This document shows, one piece after another, positions 42,376 to 50,110 of a stretch of 64,000 bases of DNA. Location: NCBI GenBank assembly GCA_003135135.1, contig PLDK01000029.1:20711-84710 (forward strand), given 5' to 3'. Positions within the stretch are counted from its first letter, which is position 1. Every line of letters begins with the position of its first letter. Made by a program: the position numbers and the translations under genes. The stretch comes from Deltaproteobacteria bacterium (GTDB taxonomy: Bacteria; Desulfobacterota; Binatia; Binatales; Binataceae). Under the pieces are notes generated by a model. That model was not told the origin of the DNA. It saw nothing but the letters and a program-made list of their open reading frames with translations, and did no database searches.

Positions 42376-44423
42376 AAGAGAAATACTCATTACTCGGAAT
42401 GGATACCGCGTGGCAACGCTTTGATTCAGCCAGCGGCGGTGGCCGCTGCGCATTCAACGCTCGCATGCGCGCGCTCGAAGCCTCGGTATCCGGGCTTAAT
42501 CTAGCGCCTGAGTCGGTTCACTTGGCGGCCGAGCTCGCGGCCCTTGAACCGGCTCTGAAAGACGACGACCGAATCGCACTCATCGTGCTCATCCTCATCT
42601 CGCTGGTAGCGCTTCAGGACGGAAGCACCCGCTTCCCGGTAACGGGTCCGCTTTCGCAAGCGCCGATGCGGAGCGTGCTCGGTTCGCTCTGCGCCAATGG
42701 CTTTGGTGATGACGCCATCGCTACGATCGCGACTTCGATCGAAGCGCTTATACAATCCGACCGCGCATCAGCGGTGGTCGGCCGGCGGGAGGATGAATAC
42801 AAACCCTTATTATATATTGCGCCTTACATAGTTCATCACCGCATTTACCACTACGAATGTGAACTGGCTATTCGGCTTGCCGCGCTATTGACTACGGATA
42901 CACAAGCGCAGGCGGACGCGGAGAAACTCAGTCGCGCGCTTCAGAGTGTGATTGCTCGCCCGGTCATTGTGCAGGGCAAACAGATTGTGATGTCTGATGA
43001 ACAGCGCAACGTCGTTGCCGCTTCGGCACGCACGGGACTAACAGTTGTTTCAGGCGGCCCGGGCACCGGTAAGACTTCGATTATCGTTGCGATCATGCGT
43101 CTGATGGTGCGGCTCGGCGTCGATCCCTCCCAGATTGCTTTGGCTGCCCCGACGGGAAAAGCCGCCTATCGGATGGGCGAGTGCATCGGCGAGTCGCTGA
43201 CGCGAATAGGACGGCTCGACAGTGTAGACCAGGCGCTCCTGGATGCGCATCTCGAGCCCGCGACGATTCATCGCATGCTCGGTTACTCACCCGAATCCGG
43301 GCGCTTCCGCCATCATCGCAACAACCCGCTTTGCGCGAAGGTGGTGATCGTCGATGAAGGATCGATGCTCGACGTCACCTTGATGGAACGACTGACGAAC
43401 GCGATTGCGCCCGGAGCGCGGCTGATCCTGCTCGGCGATGCGAACCAACTGCCGTCGGTCGCCGCGGGTTCCGTGTTCCGCGATCTCGTCGCGTCTGCCG
43501 GGGACGATACCGGTCCGCTCACCACGGCATCGGTGCGGCTCGAAGTGAGTCATCGGATGAAGAGCGAAGGCAGGGCAGGCCGATCCATTTTGCTCGCGGC
43601 CCGGTCGATTAACGACGGCGATGCCAAGCTTCTGAATTCAATCGACGAATCGAATACTCCGATTGTAGCGCGGCGCTCATCACCGGACGAACTCACGTTC
43701 GCCGGCGTCGAATTTATTACAATCGCGGCGCGCGAACTCGGCCCGTTTCTGGATCGCTGGTACATCGATCGAGTGCGCGGCGGCCCGGAAATCGCGGAAT
43801 CGGTTGCGCATGATTACGTCGAACGCGATGGCGGTTTCGATGACGCCGACTGCGAGCGATTGCGGTACCTGTTCACGCACGCCGGAAGATCACGCATCTT
43901 GTGCGTGACGCGCGTTTTCGAAACCGGCGCCGAGCGAATAAACGCGCGCCTTCATTCGCGCGCCGCCGAATCCGCCGGGGTCGCGGCAGAGCGCGCCCCA
44001 TTCGTGGTTGGTGAGCCGCTGATCGTGCTGCGCAACGACTACGAACGCGGACTTTTCAACGGCGACAATGGAATCAGGCTGTGGGTCCGACGCCGCAATG
44101 GCTCGCAAGTCCCGATGGCGATATTTCCGCGCGGCGACAACTTCGTCGCATTCCGATTTGAGGCGCTACGCGAATTCGTCGAGCTCAGCTACGCGATGAC
44201 GGTGCACAAGGCGCAGGGCTCCGAGTTCGATTCGATCGCCATCGTTCTTCCCGAGAAACCCGTCGCGGTTTTGACCCGCGAGCTCCTCTACACCGCCGTC
44301 AGCCGGAGCAGAACGTCGGTCGTCATAGTCGGCGACGAATCGACGCTCAACCATGCGATTACCGCTCGCGTGGAGCGATTCTCCGGACTCGCCGATCGGA
44401 TCAAACTGGCGCTCGCCGGTTAA
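42372..44423 (+). CDS. recD: Exodeoxyribonuclease V subunit alpha, RecD
   Basis: A 683-residue superfamily 1B 5'-3' helicase that begins with a TTG overlapping the recB stop. It contains Walker A GGPGTGKTSIIVAIM, LAAPTGKAAYRMGECI, VVIVDEGSMLDVTLMERL, ILLGDANQLPSVAAGSVFRDL and the C-terminal motif VELSYAMTVHKAQGSEFDSIAIVLP with TRELLYTAVSRSRTSVVIVGD. It is slightly longer than E. coli RecD (608). Together with recC and recB it forms a full RecBCD operon for end resection and destruction of linear DNA. It converges with the hydrolase at 44420. Confidence 0.95.
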   Translation: MKEKYSLLGMDTAWQRFDSASGGGRCAFNARMRALEASVSGLNLAPESVHLAAELAALEPALKDDDRIALIVLILISLVALQDGSTRFPVTGPLSQAPMRSVLGSLCANGFGDDAIATIATSIEALIQSDRASAVVGRREDEYKPLLYIAPYIVHHRIYHYECELAIRLAALLTTDTQAQADAEKLSRALQSVIARPVIVQGKQIVMSDEQRNVVAASARTGLTVVSGGPGTGKTSIIVAIMRLMVRLGVDPSQIALAAPTGKAAYRMGECIGESLTRIGRLDSVDQALLDAHLEPATIHRMLGYSPESGRFRHHRNNPLCAKVVIVDEGSMLDVTLMERLTNAIAPGARLILLGDANQLPSVAAGSVFRDLVASAGDDTGPLTTASVRLEVSHRMKSEGRAGRSILLAARSINDGDAKLLNSIDESNTPIVARRSSPDELTFAGVEFITIAARELGPFLDRWYIDRVRGGPEIAESVAHDYVERDGGFDDADCERLRYLFTHAGRSRILCVTRVFETGAERINARLHSRAAESAGVAAERAPFVVGEPLIVLRNDYERGLFNGDNGIRLWVRRRNGSQVPMAIFPRGDNFVAFRFEALREFVELSYAMTVHKAQGSEFDSIAIVLPEKPVAVLTRELLYTAVSRSRTSVVIVGDESTLNHAITARVERFSGLADRIKLALAG

Positions 44424-45148
44424 GTCTTCGGCGTGTGCGAGATCAGGAATTCTCTCGCGCGCTTCACGATCGCGCCAATCACGTCGGGCGTCTTCCAGTT
44501 CTCGATAAGTTCGGCGTTCGGTGCGAGCGCGGCGATTTCCTTCGAGGTGTCCGTCGGATGATAGTCGTCGTTACCGCAAAGAATCAGCATCGGCGTTTTG
44601 CACGAGCGCACAAATTCTCGCGAAACGTTGAACACGAAATCGCCGCCGTACATCCGGTCGCGGAACTGCCGAAGCGCCCGGTCGTCAAGCTGTGGACGTT
44701 GCGCCTTCAGCGCTTGCGCCCATCCGTCGAACATCGCGAAGAACAGCTCGCGATTGCGCCGGCTGAGTCCGATTGGATTTTGCAGAATCGCGGCGCTGAC
44801 CCGTAGCGGCGCAGCTTTGATCATTCCCAGGCAGAACGACGACCCGATGCATCCGCCCATCAGGTGGCATTGCTTGATCCCAAGATGATCGAGCAGCGCA
44901 ATATGATCGCCCGTGTAAGTGTCCCATCCATCCTCAGCGCCGATCGGCCCGGCCGATTTGCCGGCGTTGCGCTGGTCCATCGCGATCACGCGGAAGTCAG
45001 CCGCGAATTCTCTGGTCGGATCGAACGGGCTGTTGGCCCAGAACTCGATACTCGAGCGCATCCCGCCGGGCGCAAACAGCAGAATCGGATACCCTGTGCC
45101 GTACTCCTCGTAGTATATCGATACATCGGCGCGCTTGAACGTTGGCAT
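44420..45148 (-). CDS. Alpha/beta-hydrolase-fold protein with Cys at the nucleophile site
   Basis: A 242-residue protein with the fold markers DVSIYYEEYGTGYPILLFAPGG, ADFRVIAMDQRNAGKS and HLMGGCIGSSFCLGMI. At the nucleophile elbow G-x-S-x-G the Ser is Cys (C100 in GGCIG). The acid may lie in ILCGNDDYHPTD. No His is present at the usual C-terminal place (LIENWKTPDVIGAIVKR). The protein may be a thiol-type hydrolase like dienelactone hydrolases, or a non-catalytic binding protein. The 3' end overlaps recD by 4 bases in convergent orientation. Substrate unknown. Confidence 0.75.
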   Translation of the reverse strand: MPTFKRADVSIYYEEYGTGYPILLFAPGGMRSSIEFWANSPFDPTREFAADFRVIAMDQRNAGKSAGPIGAEDGWDTYTGDHIALLDHLGIKQCHLMGGCIGSSFCLGMIKAAPLRVSAAILQNPIGLSRRNRELFFAMFDGWAQALKAQRPQLDDRALRQFRDRMYGGDFVFNVSREFVRSCKTPMLILCGNDDYHPTDTSKEIAALAPNAELIENWKTPDVIGAIVKRAREFLISHTPKT

Positions 45149-45337
45149 CTTCAGACTCCTTGCAAATGCTTAGAATGATTCTCCACGCCGAATCAATCTC
45201 CCGGTAGCGGCGCCCGTTGATGCCGCCGCCGGCGAGAGCAGATCCCGCCAGTGTCCACTCCTGATATTTTTACACGGCATGCTATGTTGGCAGCGGAACC
45301 GCTGAAAAAAAAGTGAAAGAGGCCGGGAGGAACTACT

Positions 45338-46501
45338 ATGCTTCGGAGCGAGGGCCGCATTCTAACCACGCACGCCGGCAGCCTGCCGCGGCGGGAAAGC
45401 CTGGTCGCGATGCTGGTGAAGAGTAGTCGCGGTGAAGAGGTGGACCGCGCCGCGATGCTCCGTGAGATCGAGATATCCACTCGCTACGTTGTACAGAAAC
45501 AACTCGAAGCGGGAATCGACGCCGGCAACAACGGCGAGCAATCACGCGAGAGCTTCTTCACCTACGTGCAGCATCGAATGACCGGCTTTGGTGGACGAAG
45601 CGAGCGGCCCATCATGCGCGATCTCGTCCGCTACCAGAGCTTCAGCAAGCTGATCGCGCCGATGCTTCAGCGCTCGATGGTCGATCTGCTGCACGCGCCG
45701 AAGGCAATCGGCAAGGTCGAGTACCGCGACTGCGCCGCCGTCGATCTCGAATGCGCCGATACCCTGCGTATCCTCGCCGATCAGCCGGGGAAATTCGCCG
45801 AGCCGTTTATGACTGCACCGTCGCCGGGAATAATCGCGTCGGCAATGCTCAATGAGTATTACGAGAATTATGAAGAGTATGTAATCGCAGTCGCCAAAGC
45901 ACTACATACCGAGTATGAGTACATAGTATCAAAGGGATTCGTTCTGCAGGTCGATTGCCCGGATCTCGCGATGGAACGGCACACGGCGTACGCCGACCGT
46001 CCGCTCGCCGATTTCCTCAAGTACGTCGAACTGAACATCGCCGCGATGAATCGCGCTCTGCATGGAATCGCGCCCGATCGGGTCCGCATGCACGTATGCT
46101 GGGGTAACTACCAGGCGCCGCATGACCTTGATGTCCCGCTTGCCGAGATTCTGCCGCTGCTCTATCGCGCCAACGTCGGCGCTCTGGTTTTGGAAGCTGC
46201 CAACCCGCGCCATCAGCACGAATATCGCTGCTTCAAGGAATTCCCGCTTCCCGATCGCATGAGCCTGGTCACCGGCGTCATCGATACCAAGACCAACTAC
46301 GTCGAACACTACGAGGTTGTCGCTGACCGCCTCGAGCGCGCCGCCAATGCGATCGGTGATCCGCGCCGCGTGATGGCGGGGACCGACTGCGGCTTCGAGA
46401 CCTCCGCCGGACTGGGCGAAGTCGCCGAGGAAATCGTGTGGGAAAAGTTGCGCGCGATGCGCGCGGGCGCCGATCTAGCCTCGCGCCGCCTGTTTCACTG
46501 A
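45338..46501 (+). CDS. Cobalamin-independent methionine-synthase-family protein (MetE C-terminal type)
   Basis: A 387-residue TIM-barrel protein of COG0620, starting at ATG 45338 after GGGAGGAA. ILTTHAGSLPRRESLV is the family opening. The Zn ligands of MetE-type enzymes are visible: His and Cys in RMHVCWGNYQAPH and Cys in MAGTDCGFETSAG, with Glu in LEAANPRHQHEY. It lacks the N-terminal half of classical MetE (about 750 residues), so it may use other methyl donors or thiol acceptors. Homologs are often annotated as methylcobalamin or 5-methyltetrahydropteroyltriglutamate methyltransferases. The preferred reaction cannot be read here. Confidence 0.8.
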   Translation: MLRSEGRILTTHAGSLPRRESLVAMLVKSSRGEEVDRAAMLREIEISTRYVVQKQLEAGIDAGNNGEQSRESFFTYVQHRMTGFGGRSERPIMRDLVRYQSFSKLIAPMLQRSMVDLLHAPKAIGKVEYRDCAAVDLECADTLRILADQPGKFAEPFMTAPSPGIIASAMLNEYYENYEEYVIAVAKALHTEYEYIVSKGFVLQVDCPDLAMERHTAYADRPLADFLKYVELNIAAMNRALHGIAPDRVRMHVCWGNYQAPHDLDVPLAEILPLLYRANVGALVLEAANPRHQHEYRCFKEFPLPDRMSLVTGVIDTKTNYVEHYEVVADRLERAANAIGDPRRVMAGTDCGFETSAGLGEVAEEIVWEKLRAMRAGADLASRRLFH

Positions 46502-46528
46502 AGCGCGCGCTCGCCGACGCCCGGCCGC

Positions 46529-47614
46529 TCAGCTATGCCACGGCTCGACCAGGATTTTCGCGTGGGTCTCCGGTGACGCGAGGTCCTCGAACGCCTTCGC
46601 CACTCCTTCCACGCCAACCTTGCCCGTGATCATCGGGTCGCAGTTGATTCGTCCCTCGGCGAGATGGCTCAGCGTTACCGCAAACTCTTCGGGCGAATAG
46701 CCGAGTACGAACTGGATATTGAGCTCTTTGCTGATTCCGGTGAGCGGCTCGATCTGGTCGCGGTCCATGCATACTCCCACCACCACGATCCGCGCATTGC
46801 CGGGCGCCGCCAACATGATCGAGTCGATCACGCCCGGCAGCCCCACGCATTCGAAGATCACCGCGGGCCTGACCGCCGGCCCCGGCATCCATGGCGGCAG
46901 CATCGGCGCCTTCGCGGGATCGCTGTACGTAGCCATCTGCCGCCAGCTGTCGTAGGGCGACTGCTCTTTTGGATCGACGACGAAGTCTGCGCCCATATCC
47001 CGCGCCAGGTCGCGGCGTAGCGGCGAAAAATCTGCCGCCACGATCGGATGCACACCGCCGAGCTTGAGCGCCGCAATCACCGCCAGGCCCACCGGCCCGC
47101 ATCCGATCACCAGCGGCGCGTCATCTCTGTCCAGCCGCGCTTTCTGCAGAGCGTGATAGCCCACCGCCATCGGTTCCGTCAGCGCCGCGCGCTCGGTGGA
47201 AAGTCCGTTGGGCACCTCGAGCAGCAGAAACTCCGTCAACCGCATCAGTTCGCCGTAGCCGCCCGGATTTTCGTTCGAGTAGCCAACCGGCTCGACGCCG
47301 CCAGCCTTGATCAGCACCGGCATCGCACACACGCGCGTCCCCGCTTTCAATCGTTTTTGCGTCTGCGGTCCGTAATCGACCACCTCCGCGCAGAACTCGT
47401 GACCCATCACGACATCGCGAGTGAGATCCATCACGAATGGCGCTCCGGATTTTCGCGACGCCGCGACAAGCTTCTCGGCATGCTTAAGCGTGTGCAGATC
47501 GGACCCGCATATTCCGCACGCGAGCGTTTTAACCAGCGCTTCGCCCGCTCCAGGAACGGGAGTGGGGATGTTATCGACGACGAGCCTTTTGCCTCGCATT
47601 ACGGCAGCGCGCAT
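46529..47614 (-). CDS. Zinc-dependent alcohol dehydrogenase family protein
   Basis: A 361-residue MDR-superfamily protein. The catalytic zinc site is ACGICGSDLHTLKH (Cys, His) and GHEFCAEVVDYG (His, Glu), and the NAD(P)-binding motif is PLVIGCGPVGLAVIAALK. The structural-zinc four-Cys lobe is absent, and ALTEPMAVGYHALQKARL is present, as in sorbitol/threonine-dehydrogenase-like enzymes. It begins with ATG 47614. It converges with the MetE-like gene at 46501. The substrate is unknown; a role in oxidation of an alcohol or reduction of an aldehyde is family-based. Confidence 0.85.
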   Translation of the reverse strand: MRAAVMRGKRLVVDNIPTPVPGAGEALVKTLACGICGSDLHTLKHAEKLVAASRKSGAPFVMDLTRDVVMGHEFCAEVVDYGPQTQKRLKAGTRVCAMPVLIKAGGVEPVGYSNENPGGYGELMRLTEFLLLEVPNGLSTERAALTEPMAVGYHALQKARLDRDDAPLVIGCGPVGLAVIAALKLGGVHPIVAADFSPLRRDLARDMGADFVVDPKEQSPYDSWRQMATYSDPAKAPMLPPWMPGPAVRPAVIFECVGLPGVIDSIMLAAPGNARIVVVGVCMDRDQIEPLTGISKELNIQFVLGYSPEEFAVTLSHLAEGRINCDPMITGKVGVEGVAKAFEDLASPETHAKILVEPWHS

Positions 47615-47746
47615 GACTGTTCTCCTTCAGCTCCGACTACTCTAGCAGGGTTGTTCCATCGCTCGTAAAGTCCCCGCTGCCGCGATTCTGCTGCCGTTGA
47701 TCGTATTTGCACTGAGACTGTAACATCTCCGTCCGGGGATACAGCG

Positions 47747-47905
47747 ATGGGCCGCAAAATTCTTTTCATCACCACCGATCAGCAGCGTTATGACGCGCTC
47801 GCCGCGGCGGCCAGAGGGTGGTTCATGGCTCAAGGCTCTGGGAGCCGGGGTGGTTTCAGTTCGCGCGGCAGGTGGACGTGCGCAGTCTCGTCGCGTACAC
47901 AATAG
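47747..47905 (+). pseudogene. N-terminal remnant of a type I sulfatase
   Basis: The first 15 codons read MGRKILFITTDQQRYDAL, the metal-binding start of arylsulfatases and phosphonate-ester hydrolases. After that the frame turns to unrelated residues and stops at 47905 (52 codons in all). A normal sulfatase is 400-600 residues and has a CxPSR motif, which is absent. The fragment is probably the edge of a deleted gene. Downstream, another frame (PGWFQFARQVDVRSLVAYTI) looks like coding residue of a different deleted gene. Confidence 0.55.
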
Positions 47906-47946
47906 CGAAGGCTCGCGACGTTTCAGGCGGCGGAGCAGCAGCGCTG

Positions 47947-48366
47947 ATGCCAGCAAAAATCAAATGCGTGATCGCGTTGTCAATTGCTACGTGTGCAATT
48001 GCGCTTGCGGGATGCTGGCCGTTCCATTCCAATCAGGGAACGCAGCAGCAAAGATTTATCGAAGCGTTGAATCGCGGCAATGGCGCGCAGGCCAGCCAGA
48101 TCTGGCTCAACATGGATGCTAACAGCCGCGCCGACCTTTCGCACAGCCAGGGAATGCAACCGAACTTGTCGTCCGATGAAGCGCAGAAGCAAGTGATGCA
48201 ACACTACCAGGACAAAATGGGCGCCGACGACAGCGAGGAATCGATCGAACGGCCGACCCCCTACCTCGATCTCGGCGGGCTGAAGAGTCTGCCAGGGTAT
48301 GTCGGCCGGTCGGGCGCGCCGGCGCAATCCGTGACGACGCCGGCACAGAACGCGCCGTCCAACTGA
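47947..48366 (+). CDS. Small lipoprotein
   Basis: A 139-residue protein starting MPAKIKCVIALSIATCAIALAGC, with a clear lipobox (LAGC). The mature part QQRFIEALNRGNGAQASQIWLNM...LSHSQGMQPNLSSDEAQKQVMQHYQDKM is helical and hydrophilic, similar in feel to small periplasmic or outer-membrane lipoproteins of unknown role. It starts at ATG 47947, since the upstream part of the same frame (from 47818) belongs to the gene-debris zone. It lies 12 bases before the acyl-CoA dehydrogenase gene, but their composition and roles look unrelated. Confidence 0.75.
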   Translation: MPAKIKCVIALSIATCAIALAGCWPFHSNQGTQQQRFIEALNRGNGAQASQIWLNMDANSRADLSHSQGMQPNLSSDEAQKQVMQHYQDKMGADDSEESIERPTPYLDLGGLKSLPGYVGRSGAPAQSVTTPAQNAPSN

Positions 48367-48377
48367 GGCTTGCGACG

Positions 48378-49532
48378 ATGGAGTTTGCCCTCACAGCCGA
48401 GCAGAAGTTGCTGCAGGAAACGCTGCGTGAGCTTGCGCGGCGCGAGCTGCTTCCCAATTACGCGTCGCGCGACGCGGACAAAGATCTGCCGGCGGCGCTG
48501 GTGAGGAAACTCGGCGAGCTGGGAGTGCTTGCGCCGATGGTCGATGCGCAACTGGGCGGTTCCAGCCTCGATTATGTGTCGCTTGGAATCGCACACGAGG
48601 AAATCGCGCGCGGCGATTTCAACGCCGCGTACGTGATGCTGCTTGCGGCGCTGGTCGCCGCAATAATCTCCCGCAGCGGGGACGCGCGTCAGCAGGCCGC
48701 GTTTCTTCCTCCGATCTGCCGAGGCGAAATTATCGCGGCGCTGGCTGTGACCGAACCCGGCGGCGGCTCCGATGCCGCGCATGTCATGATGCAAGCGCGT
48801 CGCGACGGCGACAACTACGTCTTGAGCGGTGAGAAAACTTCCATCTCATTCTCATCATCGGCCGGCGCGGCCCTGGTCCTGGCCCGAACCGGCACGGCGC
48901 AGCAGTCCGCTCGAGGCGTGAGCGCATTTTACGTCGACCTCAACTCACCGGGCGTATCGCGCACGCGCTTTCGCGATCTGGGCTCGCGCGCAATCGGGCG
49001 CGGTCAGCTCTTTTTTGACGGCGTCCGCGTGCCCGCCGCCGCTCGCATCGGCGCGGAGGGCGCGGGTTTCGTCGAGGTGATGCAGGGATTCGATTTCAGC
49101 CGCTCGCTGATTGGCCTGATGTGCATCGGCGCGGCCGAGCAGAGCGTCGACGAGACTTGCGCCTACGTCGTTGAGCGCCAGGCGTTCGGCGCCCCGCTCG
49201 CGCGGTTCGAGGGGGTATCGTTTCCGCTCGCAGAGGCGGCAGTTCGGCTGCGCGCCGCGCGTCTGCTCTGCTACGAAGCGCTATGGCTCAAGGATCGCGG
49301 AGAGCCGCACGGATGGCTCGCGGCCGGCGCCAAGTGGCTCGCGCCCGAGTTGGCCGCTAACGTTTTGCATCAATGCCTTCTGCTGCACGGGCATCTCGGC
49401 TACAGCCTCGACCTGCCCCATCAGCAGCGAATGCGCGACGTGATCGGACTGGAGATCGGCGACGGCACCGCGCAGATCATGAAGACGATTGTCGCGCGCG
49501 AGATTATCGGCAAGACTGCTCGCCCGTACTAG
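48378..49532 (+). CDS. Acyl-CoA dehydrogenase
   Basis: A 384-residue FAD enzyme (EC 1.3.8 type). Family segments: FALTAEQKLLQETLRELARREL, VTEPGGGSDAAHVMMQARRDGDNYVLSGEKTSISFSSSA, GVSAFYVDLNSPGVS and YVVERQAFGAPLARFEGVSFPLAEAAV. Near the C-terminus VIGLEIGDGTAQIMKTIVAREIIG sits where the catalytic Glu of the EGT(S/A)EI motif normally is; here the aligned residue is Asp, so catalysis or substrate range may differ. It probably takes electrons to ETF. Upstream is a small lipoprotein; downstream 15 bases begins a GH78 fragment. Confidence 0.9.
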   Translation: MEFALTAEQKLLQETLRELARRELLPNYASRDADKDLPAALVRKLGELGVLAPMVDAQLGGSSLDYVSLGIAHEEIARGDFNAAYVMLLAALVAAIISRSGDARQQAAFLPPICRGEIIAALAVTEPGGGSDAAHVMMQARRDGDNYVLSGEKTSISFSSSAGAALVLARTGTAQQSARGVSAFYVDLNSPGVSRTRFRDLGSRAIGRGQLFFDGVRVPAAARIGAEGAGFVEVMQGFDFSRSLIGLMCIGAAEQSVDETCAYVVERQAFGAPLARFEGVSFPLAEAAVRLRAARLLCYEALWLKDRGEPHGWLAAGAKWLAPELAANVLHQCLLLHGHLGYSLDLPHQQRMRDVIGLEIGDGTAQIMKTIVAREIIGKTARPY

Positions 49533-49546
49533 ATGGCGGCGTTTAG

Positions 49547-49891
49547 ATGGCTGGATCGAAATGGCCGATTAGCTGGGACGCGCGCCCCGGCAGCGGCAGC
49601 AGATGTCACGCATGGTCCGCGACGCCGACCTACGATTTGACCACCTGGGTTCTCGGCGTCAGGCCGGCCGCTCCCGGCTACTCGCGCGCGGAAATCGCGC
49701 CGCGCTTCGGATCGCTCAGGCATCTCGAAGGCCGCGTCCCGACTCCGCACGGGCTCATCGAGGTGAACCTGGATCGCGAAGGCGGCGGCGAGGTCGTGAT
49801 TCCAGACGGCGTGGCTGCCCTCGTGCGGTTCGACGACGCGCCTCTCACCGGCGGCGAATTCGGCCCCGGGCGCCATCGCATTTCCCGTTGA
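49547..49891 (+). pseudogene. C-terminal fragment of a GH78 alpha-L-rhamnosidase
   Basis: The 114-residue frame reads RCHAWSATPTYDLTTWVLGV followed by RPAAPGYSRAEIAPRFG and LEGRVPTPHGLIEVNLDREG, the typical end of bacterial alpha-L-rhamnosidases (catalytic-barrel edge plus C-terminal beta domain). A complete enzyme is 700-1000 residues, so most of the gene is missing. It begins at an ATG immediately after the acyl-CoA dehydrogenase and is likely non-functional. Confidence 0.7.
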
Positions 49892-49977
49892 CGCCGGCCC
49901 GGAATGGAAGCTCTTTGCGTTGCATCAATTACGGCTAATTTCGCGAAAATCGCGTTATTTCCCAGGATCCGGACACG

Positions 49978-49997
49978 AATGTTTCACGTGAAACATT
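49978..49997. promoter_or_regulatory. parS: parS-type centromere palindrome
   Basis: TGTTTCACGTGAAACA at 49980-49995 is an exact palindrome and matches the ParB-binding parS consensus of chromosomes. With its outer AT pairs the symmetry extends to 20 bp. No gene overlaps it; it is 115 bases before cobB. Such sites are normally near the replication origin, consistent with recR/dnaX nearby. A weak alternative is a terminator (7-bp stem, loop ACGT, then T5), which the exact consensus makes less likely. Confidence 0.75.
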
Positions 49998-50110
49998 TTT
50001 AGTTCAGGAGAAAGGAATACGAAACAGATTCTCCCGACCGGCATCCGCACGCTTGCCCGCGCGTTGGCGTCGGCGTCGCCATTCCCGTTGTAGTACTATC
50101 GCGACTCGCG

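Noticed and set aside
45149..45337. Riboswitch (SAM or B12) before the MetE-like gene
   Set aside because: A GCCAGTG string occurs, but no surrounding conserved elements could be recognised.
47818..47946. N-terminal extension of the small lipoprotein
   Set aside because: The extension would precede the signal peptide and belongs to the decayed segment after the sulfatase remnant.
49892..50110. Cobalamin riboswitch upstream of cobB
   Set aside because: No B12-box-like GCCACTG motif or matching stem set is visible in the interval; only the parS palindrome stands out.
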